From contig VFKE01000206.1 in NCBI GenBank assembly GCA_009885695.1, positions 1 through 39,860 of the forward strand: a stretch of 39,860 nucleotides of DNA. Direction: 5' to 3'. The DNA comes from Verrucomicrobiota bacterium (GTDB lineage: Bacteria; Verrucomicrobiota; Verrucomicrobiia; Verrucomicrobiales; Verrucomicrobiaceae). The notes beneath the pieces are model-generated. The model ran no database searches, was not told the DNA's origin, and saw nothing but the letters and a program-made list of their open reading frames with translations. Position numbers and translations under genes: made by a program. Shown here piece after piece: positions 32,901 to 39,860 of this stretch (its first letter is position 1; every line of letters begins with the position of its first letter).

Positions 32901-34251
32901 GGGTGACGAGATCGTGATGCCGGGACTCGAGTTCCTGGTTCGATTTATCGAGACCGCTGCGCTTTTCTTCCGCCTCCTTGAGTGATGACCTGGCATCGAT
33001 CAGCGCGGCCTCTTGATTTTGCAGTTCAACTCGCGCGGCGTCGCGCCGGGCTTCCAGGGCATCAGCATCCTGCTGCAGCCGCTCCAGATCCACCAGTCGT
33101 TGGCGCTCCTGCCCTGAAAGCGCTTCCAGCGTCTTGATGAGCACGCCGTGTTTGCCGACCGCCTCTCCGTGGGCCTTGGACAACTGCTCGTAGCGTTCCT
33201 GCTCAGCCTTCTCGATCTCAGGCAGCCGGGCCTTCTGGCCTTGCAGTGAATCGCGCACCGCCAGCAAGGCCGTTTCCGTGCTGGTGTGCTCGTGCCTCTT
33301 TTGCTCGATCCGGGCATTTAGGGCCGTTTCTTCTTCGCGGCGTTCTGCCAGCTTTGCTTCCTGCTGAGCCAGCTCCAACTTGAAAGCCGCGATCCGTTCT
33401 TGAATGTGCTGCTCCTCGGCTTGTTCTTTTGCCAGATGCTGCCGGGCTGACTCCTGCGCGGCTTGCAAGGCCGCTTCCGACTGTTCATGTTCCTTCTTTT
33501 TTTCTGCAATGGCAGCCTCGACCGATTTGATCCTCGCTTCCTGTTCCCCGGCTTCCTTTTGAAGAGTCGCCAACTTTTCCTGATGCTGCCGTTCCTCGGA
33601 TTCCCTTTGGGCTTTGAGAGCCGTTTCCTCCGCTTCGTGCTGTCTGAGTTTTTCCAACGCAGCATCCAGCCGCGTCTGTTCTTGCTTTTTCTCCTCGAGC
33701 TGCGCAGCAAGTTCGGCTGTTTCCTTGCGGCGCGCCGCGAGGTGGGATTCATGCTGGCCGACTTCAGCCTGCACACTGAGAAGTTTCTCCTGATGCTGCC
33801 GCTCCTCGGATTCTCTTTGCGCTTTGAGAGCCGCTTCCTCTGCCTCGAGCTGCCTGAGTTTTTCCAGCGCAGCATCTTCCGCCGGCAAGTCTGCCCCCGG
33901 AGATTCGTTCACAGCTGGGGCGTGCCGCGCTACCTCTGATTCAGCAGGCTTATCGTTTTGACCGGGAGCCGATACAAATCGCCCCGAGAGCGGCCCGAAG
34001 TTCAACCGGTCACCGGCGACAAGTTGTTGAAACGAGACGCGCTTCCCGTTGATGAGAGTTCCCTCGGCCGATCCCAGGTCACGGACCCAATATCCGCCCT
34101 CGGGCGCCGGATAAATCTCCGCATGATGTCCCGCGATTCCTTCAGCATCCACCAACACATCACAACCCTCGGTGCTGCCGAGCATAATTTTTCCCTCCAA
34201 CGGCACATCGATGTGATTGCCGTCTTCGAGGTCAAAAATCAGCATGGGCAT
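29989..34251 (-). CDS. FHA-domain giant coiled-coil protein, 1420 aa
   Basis: Residues 1-93 form an FHA-like fold (LIFDLEDGNHIDVPLEGKIM, YWVRDLGSAEGTLINGKRV, LVAGDRLNFG). A short Pro/Ala-rich linker follows. From about 126 to 1360 the chain is an almost unbroken Glu/Lys/Gln/Ala/Leu-rich coiled coil. The tail (about 1355-1420) is compact and repeated in the paralogue: RARTWNDDLDKLYAKLATMP, EGSPEANQFWQEIQRHK, EEQLPAGVQIRP, VPRGRR. There is no signal peptide or membrane helix. Near the N-terminus, blocks starting DAALEKLRQ recur 70 residues apart (126, 196). The RLR motif recurs at 468, 552, 629, 713, 797 and 881, spacings of 84 or 77, whole numbers of heptads. The usual phosphothreonine-contact residues are replaced (GR to GS, SR to AG, N to E). 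A filament or scaffold role is plausible; the function is unknown. Confidence 0.9.
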   Translation of the reverse strand: MPMLIFDLEDGNHIDVPLEGKIMLGSTEGCDVLVDAEGIAGHHAEIYPAPEGGYWVRDLGSAEGTLINGKRVSFQQLVAGDRLNFGPLSGRFVSAPGQNDKPAESEVARHAPAVNESPGADLPAEDAALEKLRQLEAEEAALKAQRESEERQHQEKLLSVQAEVGQHESHLAARRKETAELAAQLEEKKQEQTRLDAALEKLRQHEAEETALKAQRESEERQHQEKLATLQKEAGEQEARIKSVEAAIAEKKKEHEQSEAALQAAQESARQHLAKEQAEEQHIQERIAAFKLELAQQEAKLAERREEETALNARIEQKRHEHTSTETALLAVRDSLQGQKARLPEIEKAEQERYEQLSKAHGEAVGKHGVLIKTLEALSGQERQRLVDLERLQQDADALEARRDAARVELQNQEAALIDARSSLKEAEEKRSGLDKSNQELESRHHDLVTQAAKLSESLSEHSARETRLRSTLEELEKARATAEAGLKDREIKLQEQHATLASTAEALKQKEEKHSGLQGVHQELSVRHKDLSSQVAKLLEVVSGHKSEEQRLRNLVAVQTGAQTRVESTLREKEKSLREREAALAKTEEKNAGLQSAHQELQSKQKELTSQVAKITETINGHRTEEQRLRASLQELGKARTTAEGGLKDCEGKLKGKNTALAAATEALKKVEAEPSSHLAAQQKQTAEHQELNARIAQHSATVSTLKSDEQRLGKLVEELTSSHTKAGTALLEKEKQLREREATLAKVAAELKQTEEKHKSLQAAHHSLQSKHHDLGAEIAKATTAFTSHKSEEDRLRAIVQDLEKARAAAEVTLKERETKLLEQNAALTAAAETLKRTEESRAASQKELETFKTEHQKLVIDARRLEAANAGRKAEEDRLRQEMKTVEARHAAADASMRERAALLNERETAVSKATEALHDAREQHSMLIAEIEQFQGQVTRLTTEQQNLSQMRGRLTAENASLASLEKSLRQSITELETKKDEARIGHDEQKAKLNSITVSHADARSSYGELVKDLESLRTERTGLQTDMAALQNRSMALRSEVEAARFESDRLGNLTKNSRKEIELLGNTKAELLTQKKNLETQVTQTDERLETLQGAETHLLKAQAEYHKTQEAQASMIAAMSAITAQRDATSAHVTELERQIGDMRQLRAQLERGVTDYQNRHREMKREFEEYQSSTDSTRRALEENLRQLEKKSEDLHARHEAVSRKFTEVQIRHAELSEQNHNFEAALRRLDEVAENIRKSEWTIKELEGRRKSLDQSCADTQLQLKKLAEGQTALTVSLEQLEARKSAVQKELKSLTENEKRERARYEELRTLNTDVEQVAAGQRKKYEEAIETMRHEAALLEARLTRARTWNDDLDKLYAKLATMPEGSPEANQFWQEIQRHKQVIEEQLPAGVQIRPGGRGQIVPRGRR

Positions 34252-34319
34252 GCGTTCGTAAACTTCGATTTGCCGCGCAAGTCAATCGGATTGCGGTGTT
34301 AGAGCGGTATAAATAATTT

Positions 34320-34429
34320 CGTAGCCGCATTCGTGTTGCGCAGCCGCGAAGCGAAAACGCGGGGAATAGGCATGCTTCGTTGGCTGCCGTGGTTTTTTTC
34401 CCGCACTCTTGCGCGATGCGGCTACGTCT
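34320..34429. repeat. Palindromic element between the two FHA genes
   Basis: CGTAGCCGCAT (34320-34330) and its exact complement ATGCGGCTACG (34416-34426) enclose 85 nt. The right part (34399-34429) is a copy of the repeat at 29944-29974. The rest of the 322-bp gap (34252-34573) shows no gene. The promoter of the 1420-residue gene should lie at its left edge, and I could not define it. Confidence 0.6.
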
Positions 34430-34573
34430 ATTTTAAAAATGCTCGAGTGATGATAATCCATGCTCATGGTAGCAAGCTGTGTGCCGTCTGCCTGTGCGAG
34501 TGCTCGACATTATTGTCACTCTTCGCATTTTTCCGGTCAAACCTGGCAGGGTTGGTGCCTTCTTCAGAACAAC

Positions 34574-37012
34574 TCACCGGCTCCGGGGAACCACGGTCGG
34601 CCGGCTTTGCGGCCGCACTTGAATTCCAGAAGGCAGTTGATCAGCGATGTCATTTTTCCGCCGCTGGAATTCCAGCCATGCCTCACGCGCCTCGGGCGAG
34701 GCATCAGGCATCCGGCCAAGTTTTTCGCAGTATTGATGCAGTTCAGCGTCCCAGCTTCTCGCAAGCTCCAGCCGGGATTCCAGTCGGGCGACCTCCGCAT
34801 GCAGCTCCGTGAGTTGCGCGGTCAGTTGTTCCTTCTGACGCTCCGCCTCGCGTTCGGCGTCTTGGGAAAGTTGGCGCAACCCTTCAAAACGCTGGCGCTG
34901 GCGCTGCTGTTCGTCGCCCAGCTGTTCGATGGCATTCCGCAGTTCCGTCTCTTTCACCGTCAGATGCGACACCCGGAGTCCGGCGGATTTTTCAGCGCTC
35001 ACGTATTCAGAGAGCCTCAACTGTGAGGACGAACTGTCCCGGGCCAGCACTTGGATACGCGCTTCCATCTGGTTCCTTTCGAGTTCAGCTGCCTGTATCC
35101 TGGCTTGCACTTCGCCAAGCTGCATCGTTGCGGTTTCCAGTTCATGATTCTGTTGCTCGAGCTCAACCCGGCGATGCTGTGCCTGGTCAATCTTTTGCAA
35201 GATGTCGCCGAGCCGGGCATGTTTGTCAGTGGCGTCGGCGCGCAGCCGCTCGATTTCATCGGTCAGCTTCAGGCGCGTCTTCTCCGCCTCCTCATGCGAG
35301 GACTTGAGCGCCGGTATCTCCTGCTCCAGCCCGCCCTGGGTTTTTTTCAACTCCACGATGTGCGTTTCCAGCTCCAGCGCTGCCCGCTCGGTGGCGGCGC
35401 GCTTCCTCGTGAGTTCATCATGTTCGTTCTTCAGTGAGAGATGCGCCGACTCGGACTGGTGCAATTCCCTCCGCGACTCCAGTAATTGTTCCTCCGTTCG
35501 GCTCAGTTCGGCCAGCCTGTTTCCGACGATGGCCACTTCAGCCTGCAGTTGCTGATTCAGTGCGATGAGATTTTCCCTGGTGGAGGTGTGGGAATACACC
35601 TCACCCTGCTCTGCCTGGATTCGTGCGGCCACTTCATCGGCTTCCGACTGCAATTTCACCAGGCGCGCCGCCTCTTCCTTGATGCCTGCTGATATCTGGT
35701 CGTGTCGCGCCGTCGTGTTTGTGAGTTTTCCCGTCTCATCATTGAGCTTTGTCAGCACCTCACTGTGGCGCTTGTTCAGTCCATCAAGGGTTCCGCGCAT
35801 TTCGGATTTCCGCGATTCGAGGTCTGAAAGCTCCTGGCTCAATTTGCCGCATTGCTCGGCAAGGCGGCGCACATCATCCGTCATGCAGTCTTTTTCCTCG
35901 CTGAGATTCCTCAGTTCGGCATCCGCCTGTTCGCGTTGCACAGCGGCCAGCTTCAGCAACTCCTCCGCGCGCAGCCGCCCGGCTTCATGTTTCTCCAGAA
36001 CCCCGGCCGTCGCCGACCTGCGGCACTCAAGATTGGCAAGATCCTGTTCGAGACGTTCCATCTCGACAAGCTTGATGCGCTGTTGCTCGGAGAGCGTCCG
36101 GACCTGATGAGACAGCACCTCGTGCCGCCCGGCTGCTTCCGTGACCGACTTGGTGAGTTCCTCGTTCTTCTCCCGGTTCTCATCGGCAATCTTCCCTGCC
36201 TCCTGCAGCGCGACGGTCAGCACGGTAACCTCCTGCTTTTTCCTGCCGATGTCGGATTCCAGTCCGGAGGCATGTTCCTGCAGTTCCGCGACGCGCGACT
36301 CATGCACCTTTGCGGCTTTTTCCATCTCCTCCTGCGCCTTCGCGAGTGCAGTTCCAAGGAATGTAAGATCCTGCTTTCTGCTCCCCACGGCGGCATCCAG
36401 CCCGGCAGCTTCGGATCGTAAAGCGGCGACCCGCTCCTGCTCGTCCCTCGTGGTTTTCTCCAGATCGGCCATCGCCGTGGCCAGCGCGGCATCCAGCCCG
36501 GAGAGTTCCTTGCGTTTGTTGCCCATCGCGGGCTCCAACCGGGCGGCCTCGTCACGGAGTGTGGCCAGGCGCGACTCCTGTTCTTTGATAGTTTTCTCAA
36601 ATTCATCCCTGGCCCTCGTCAAAGCCTCGTCGAGTTCGGTGATTTCCAGTTTCTTTAATTCGATGTCCGGATCGGCCGTTGCGGATGGCGGTGGTTCCGT
36701 GGGCGCTTCGGTCGCAACGACTTCCGTCTCCATGGAGAAACGAGCCGAAATTGAACCGAATAGCAGCAAATCCCCGGGCGACAGGCGCTGCGTCGTCACC
36801 TGGGCGCCGTTCACAAAAGTGCCGGCGGGGGAGTTGTTGTCCCGCACCCACCAAGTGTTATCCAGGCCCGTGAAGACTTCCGCGTGTTGTGCCGCAATGT
36901 CTTCGCGTTCGGCGACCACGTCGTTACCCTCGGCGCTGCCGATGGTGGTGCGTCCGTCCAGCGGCGCCATGACCCGGCTACCATCTTCAATTTCAAATAC
37001 AAGCGTCGGCAT
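34574..37012 (-). CDS. FHA-domain coiled-coil protein, 812 aa (paralogue)
   Basis: This has the same plan as the 1420-residue neighbour. It carries an FHA-like domain at 1-93 (TLVFEIEDGSRVMAPLDGRT, WWVRDNNSPAGTFVNG), a short Thr/Pro linker with low complexity (about 100-115), coiled coil from about 118 to 745, and the conserved tail (about 748-812: ELARSWDAELHQYCEKLGRM, PDASPEAREAWLEFQRRKND, QLPSGIQVRP, VVPRSR). Near the N-terminus a 46-residue unit beginning L-D-x-A-L recurs at 127, 173, 219 and, weakly, 265. Here too the Arg, Ser and Asn expected to bind phosphothreonine are missing. No signal peptide or membrane helix is seen. It is upstream of the 1420-residue gene on the same strand, so a joint transcript is possible. 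The pair presumably act together or as length variants of one structure. Confidence 0.9.
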   Translation of the reverse strand: MPTLVFEIEDGSRVMAPLDGRTTIGSAEGNDVVAEREDIAAQHAEVFTGLDNTWWVRDNNSPAGTFVNGAQVTTQRLSPGDLLLFGSISARFSMETEVVATEAPTEPPPSATADPDIELKKLEITELDEALTRARDEFEKTIKEQESRLATLRDEAARLEPAMGNKRKELSGLDAALATAMADLEKTTRDEQERVAALRSEAAGLDAAVGSRKQDLTFLGTALAKAQEEMEKAAKVHESRVAELQEHASGLESDIGRKKQEVTVLTVALQEAGKIADENREKNEELTKSVTEAAGRHEVLSHQVRTLSEQQRIKLVEMERLEQDLANLECRRSATAGVLEKHEAGRLRAEELLKLAAVQREQADAELRNLSEEKDCMTDDVRRLAEQCGKLSQELSDLESRKSEMRGTLDGLNKRHSEVLTKLNDETGKLTNTTARHDQISAGIKEEAARLVKLQSEADEVAARIQAEQGEVYSHTSTRENLIALNQQLQAEVAIVGNRLAELSRTEEQLLESRRELHQSESAHLSLKNEHDELTRKRAATERAALELETHIVELKKTQGGLEQEIPALKSSHEEAEKTRLKLTDEIERLRADATDKHARLGDILQKIDQAQHRRVELEQQNHELETATMQLGEVQARIQAAELERNQMEARIQVLARDSSSSQLRLSEYVSAEKSAGLRVSHLTVKETELRNAIEQLGDEQQRQRQRFEGLRQLSQDAEREAERQKEQLTAQLTELHAEVARLESRLELARSWDAELHQYCEKLGRMPDASPEAREAWLEFQRRKNDIADQLPSGIQVRPQSRPTVVPRSR

Positions 37013-37181
37013 GATTCGTCCACGGCAGGTGCGGCAGATTGAAATTTGAGCACAAAATGCCCGGAATTACCAATATTGAATTTACGGAGTGCTGTCGCGT
37101 GATTATTAACATGCAAAACGGAGCAGGCGGGTTTTAGACAGGAGTGCCAAGATTAACAAGAAGGAATACAAAAAATAATCA

Positions 37182-37354
37182 TTTATCCAAAAAAGGAAAA
37201 TAGAACCGTCGAAAATCTGGCTGTGCCATGAAACACAAGGCTTTGAGCCTGAACCGTTGATCACCCAGAAAGTTCATCGCGGTGCGATGGAAATTCATTG
37301 AAAATCAGACCTCTAAAGAGCGGGCGGTGATTCCATTTTCCATATTAGGATTAG
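37182..37354. repeat. AT-rich inverted motif pair (copies B and C) bracketing 173 bp
   Basis: Copy B (37182-37205: TTTATCC...GGAAAATAGAA) and copy C (37331-37354, on the minus strand TAATCCTAA...GGAAAATGGAA) are imperfect inverted repeats and resemble copy A at 29590. They look like the ends of a small element. Copy C begins exactly at the stop codon ending the Gfo/Idh/MocA remnant. The rest of the gap 37013-37350 is AT-rich and holds no gene; it should contain the promoter of the 812-residue FHA gene. Confidence 0.5.
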
Positions 37355-37743
37355 AGGTTGATCCCCCTCTCGATGGCGTATTTGAAGTGCACCCAGCGAA
37401 AGGCCACAGGCGTGGCGACGATGGCGATGTCGCCCAGCCTGAGCATGTCCATCGCCTTCTGGTAGGTGTCGAAGCCGATGAATTTCGCGTCTACGGAAAC
37501 GGACACTTTGTCAGGGTGCTTCTGGCTCAGCACGTCGTAACTGGCATTGAGCCGCTTTTCCTGCACATCTGCCATCCCCACCAGTTACAACTGCGCGTTC
37601 GCCACCGTCAGCGCATCGCTCGCCGCGCCCGAGTCGCGCCCGCCGCAGCCGATGAGCACCACGCGTATGGAATCATCCATCGATGCGTGAACATGGGGCA
37701 ATACGATCCCTGAGAACACCAAGTAGTGCGCCGTTTTTGTCAT
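37351..37743 (-). pseudogene. Gfo/Idh/MocA-family oxidoreductase, N-terminal remnant
   Basis: An NAD(P)-binding Rossmann start is readable: GIVLPHVHASMDDSIRVVLI, GCGGRDSGAASDALTVANAQL, then an in-frame TAA (37585-37587), then LVGMADVQEKRLNASYDV, FIGFDTYQKAMDML, GDIAIVATPVAFRWVHFKYA, IERGINL and a stop. The reading frame is unchanged across the TAA, so one base substitution broke it. The usual sequel (EKP and the C-terminal domain, together about 300 residues) is absent; homology ends at an AT-rich repeat. The leader before the domain has a hydrophobic, export-like segment, as in the exported Gfo/Idh/MocA proteins of Verrucomicrobiota. The upstream end abuts the aminotransferase stop. Confidence 0.8.
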
Positions 37744-37769
37744 TTGGATGCAGGCTCGCGCATCATGGA

Positions 37770-39146
37770 TCAAGACAATTCCGCCACCGCCTGACTCGTA
37801 GCCTCCATGAGCACGCCAATCCCCTCCTCAAGCGCCTCGAGTGTGATCGTCAATGGCGGCGCGATTTTCACAGTCTGGCCCCAGGCACCAACAGGCGCGA
37901 AGAGGAGCAGGCCACGCTGATAGCACAACTCAATGATGCGATGCGCGAGATCGTGATCCGGTTCCTTCGTGCCCGGCTTCACGGTTTGCATTCCCGCGAC
38001 GAGGCCCGCCGCGGTGACGTGGCCGATGACCCGTGGATGTTTCGTCTGGATTTTCTTCAGGGCTTCGAGCAGGGGTTTTTCCAGCCGGGCGGCGTTGCCC
38101 GTGAGGTCTTCACGGATGATCTTGCAGATGGCCGCCATTGCCGCGGCGCAGCACACGGGATTGCCCGTGTGGGTGCTGGTCATCGCTCCGGGCGGATACG
38201 CATCCATGATTTCCGCCCTGCCAATCACCGCGCTGAGCGGGAGAGACGAACTGATGCCTTTGCCGCAGCAGATGATGTCCGGCGTCACACTGTAATGCTC
38301 GAAGGCCCAGAATTTTCCGGTGCGTCCGAACCCGGCCTGCACTTCATCGAAGGTGAGAACAATCCGATGCGTGTCACACCATTCGCGTAATTGTTTTACA
38401 TAATTTACTGGTGCAAAATCGGGACCCACTCCCTGATAACTCTCCATCATCACGCCCGCGATGTTCTCCGGTTTCAAGCCGCGTTTCTCGATCGCCGCGA
38501 GGAAACCGTCAAAACTCACATCCTGCTGCCAGTAGCCGTCGGGGAAGGGAACATTGATGATTGCCGGGTCTTCATTCACGATCCAGTTCTTTTGACCCGC
38601 CATGCCGCCTGCCTGCTGCGAACCGAGCGTGCGCCCGTGAAAGCCGCGCTCAAATCCCACGATACCGATCTTGCCGCGACCACCGGCCTTGATGCCGTGC
38701 GTTCGCGACAACTTGATCGCGCATTCCGTGGCCTCCGATCCCGTGGTCAGGAGAAAAATCTTCTTGAGTCCCTCAGGTGACAGTGATGCAAGCAGTTCCA
38801 CTAGATTTGCACGCTCCTCACTGGGGAAGACATAGTTGTGCAGCAGGCCGCTCTGCACCTGGGCGATGATGGCATCGCGCACTTCTTTCACGCCGTGGCC
38901 TGCATTGGTCACCAGCACTCCGCTGCTCCAGTCAAGCCACTGGTTGCCGTGCTTGTCCCAGACATAATAATTTTCTGCGCGATCCCAGACGATGGGCGGC
39001 ATGCCGCGCATGGAGACCGGCTCGATGCTGCGGAGTTTTTCCAGTGTCGGAAGGGAGTCCGGATGCGGCAGCGAGCTGACGATGCGGCGGTGTTTCGTTT
39101 GAACTGGAGGAACTTGCTGCGGGGTGATGTTAAATTCTTTTCCCAT
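37770..39146 (-). CDS. Class III PLP-dependent aminotransferase (4-aminobutyrate aminotransferase-like)
   Basis: A 458-residue fold-type I aminotransferase that moves an amino group from an omega-amino compound (such as 4-aminobutyrate or ornithine) to a 2-oxo acid. Visible motifs: WDKHGNQWLDWSSGVLVTNAGH, TTGSEATECAIKLSR, GFHGRTLGS, MMESYQGVGP, LTFDEVQAGFGRTGKFWAFEH with Asp267 for the pyridine nitrogen, and ICCGKGISSSLPLSAVIG with Lys296 for the Schiff base. The later THTGNPVCCAAAMAAI is also typical. The start at 39146 (MGKEFNITPQQ) is reasonable. The exact substrate cannot be read from the sequence, so I give no symbol. It is followed by the Gfo/Idh/MocA remnant and preceded by tsf on the same strand. 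Confidence 0.93.
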   Translation of the reverse strand: MGKEFNITPQQVPPVQTKHRRIVSSLPHPDSLPTLEKLRSIEPVSMRGMPPIVWDRAENYYVWDKHGNQWLDWSSGVLVTNAGHGVKEVRDAIIAQVQSGLLHNYVFPSEERANLVELLASLSPEGLKKIFLLTTGSEATECAIKLSRTHGIKAGGRGKIGIVGFERGFHGRTLGSQQAGGMAGQKNWIVNEDPAIINVPFPDGYWQQDVSFDGFLAAIEKRGLKPENIAGVMMESYQGVGPDFAPVNYVKQLREWCDTHRIVLTFDEVQAGFGRTGKFWAFEHYSVTPDIICCGKGISSSLPLSAVIGRAEIMDAYPPGAMTSTHTGNPVCCAAAMAAICKIIREDLTGNAARLEKPLLEALKKIQTKHPRVIGHVTAAGLVAGMQTVKPGTKEPDHDLAHRIIELCYQRGLLLFAPVGAWGQTVKIAPPLTITLEALEEGIGVLMEATSQAVAELS

Positions 39147-39230
39147 GATGCGCCGAGCTTATAACACGGCACCATGAACCGCTACGCGTGCGGTCATGAA
39201 AAATGATACTTTTATGACGCTGGGCCGGCA

Positions 39231-39254
39231 CCTGACGACTGGAGTGCCGTCAGG
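39231..39254 (-). terminator. Hairpin downstream of tsf
   Basis: CCTGACG (39231-39237) pairs with CGTCAGG (39248-39254) around a 10-nt loop, 21 bp past the tsf stop on the minus strand. There is no immediate T run, so a factor-dependent or processing hairpin is as likely as an intrinsic terminator. Confidence 0.35.
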
Positions 39255-39275
39255 CCTCGCTGCTAAAACTGCGGT

Positions 39276-39860
39276 CTATTCCCCGCCCACCGCATACCGC
39301 GTGAAGCGGCGCACGATGAGATTCTCGCCTAGCTCGGAGATTTTGCTCTTCACCAAGTCGGTGATGCTGATGTCCGGGTTTTTGATGAAGGGTTGCTCCA
39401 TGAGGCAGAAGTCCGCGTAGAACTTGTTCATTTTTCCCTCGACGATTTTTTCGACGACGTTCGCGGGTTTGCCAGTGACCTGTCCGGCACCAATTTCACG
39501 CTCTTTGGCGACGATGTCCGCAGGCACTTCATCGCGCTGGACGTAGCGCGGGCTGGCGGCGGCGATGTGGAGGCAGAGATCCTTGACGAGGGACTGGAAG
39601 TTTTCGTTCTTGGCCACGAAATCAGTCTCGCAGTTCACTTCGATGAGCACTCCTACGCGACCGGCGAGATGGATGTAGGAGGAGATGATGCCTTCCTTGG
39701 TGGCGCGGTCGGCCTTGCCTTCGGCCTTGGCGATGCCTTTTTTGCGAAGGATGGTCTCGGCTGCTTCAAAGTCGCCCTGGGATTCAGTGAGGGCCCTCTT
39801 GCAATCCATCATGCCAGCGTTGGTCTTCTGCCGGAGTTTGTTGACGAGTTCAGCGGTGAT
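39276..39860 (-). CDS. tsf: Elongation factor Ts, 5' end outside the window
   Basis: 194 codons are present; the frame runs off the right edge, probably only a few residues short of the start (it opens ITAELVNKLRQKTNAGMMDC). EF-Ts exchanges GDP for GTP on EF-Tu during translation. The N-terminal UBA-like domain (LRQKTNAGMMDCKRALTES), the linker with EGKADRATKEG, and the core signature VNCETDFVAKNE are clear. The whole protein would be about 198 residues, in the shorter size class of the family (one core subdomain), compared with about 280 in E. coli. The usual neighbour rpsB would lie just beyond the right edge. Confidence 0.95.
   Translation of the reverse strand: MTAELVNKLRQKTNAGMMDCKRALTESQGDFEAAETILRKKGIAKAEGKADRATKEGIISSYIHLAGRVGVLIEVNCETDFVAKNENFQSLVKDLCLHIAAASPRYVQRDEVPADIVAKEREIGAGQVTGKPANVVEKIVEGKMNKFYADFCLMEQPFIKNPDISITDLVKSKISELGENLIVRRFTRYAVGGE

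Noticed and set aside
30000..34000. SMC or chromosome-partition ATPase
   Set aside because: Long coiled coil suggests it, but there is no Walker A/B head or hinge; the ends are an FHA fold and an unrelated tail.

Overview
The window looks like a chromosomal stretch from a member of the Verrucomicrobiota, or a close relative in the Planctomycetes-Verrucomicrobia group. The basis is the ECF sigma / FecR-LamG / DUF1549-DUF1553 / DUF1501 cluster, the ThuA-like and Gfo/Idh/MocA remnants, the PQQ-like beta-propeller protein, and repeats of the 'GILPV...GWKPV' type. Composition is GC-rich with a few AT-rich islands. No CRISPR array, intact transposase or replication origin was seen.

Layout. Positions 1-2700 hold a small unknown ORF, a secreted subtilisin-family protease (minus) and a long imperfect inverted repeat. 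Positions 2750-3900 are a graveyard: a broken plus-strand ORF and a 3'-truncated ThuA-like gene meet at a 30-bp dispersed repeat, and an XRE-type regulator has decayed. Positions 3899-10184 (minus) are a compact cluster: ECF sigma factor, FecR/LamG membrane regulator, a cytochrome-c-like/DUF1549/DUF1553 protein and a DUF1501 protein, with start/stop overlaps at two junctions. Positions 10200-11320 carry more copies of the repeat, a small Tyr/Gly-rich secreted protein and another gene remnant. Two tRNA-Gln genes (UUG and CUG anticodons) follow.

Positions 11642-17695 (minus) hold a peptide-type ABC transporter (binding protein, a permease that fuses the two usual subunits, one ATPase) and then gpmI. 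On the plus strand come a PQQ-propeller protein, a small-protein/nucleotidyltransferase pair resembling a toxin-antitoxin module, and the membrane-arm half of respiratory complex I (nuoH-I-J-K-L-M-N). The complex I genes are preceded by a 20-bp palindrome matching the Rex (or CRP) operator. A 33-residue one-helix membrane protein sits between nuoL and nuoM. Palindromic repeats have invaded the H-I and I-J gaps, and the first codons of nuoI are duplicated. trpE follows.

Positions 29280-29980 hold remnants and a terminator-like hairpin. Two long minus-strand genes (29989-34251 and 34574-37012) encode paralogous proteins: an N-terminal FHA fold with altered phosphothreonine-binding positions, a very long repeat-built coiled coil, and a shared tail of about 65 residues. 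This is the best candidate for an undescribed system. The window ends with a broken Gfo/Idh/MocA gene, a class III aminotransferase and the 3' part of tsf.

Two threads tie the window together. One is housekeeping function (glycolysis, complex I, tryptophan, translation). The other is repeated genome damage, with short palindromic or AT-rich repeats sitting at the broken ends of gene remnants.
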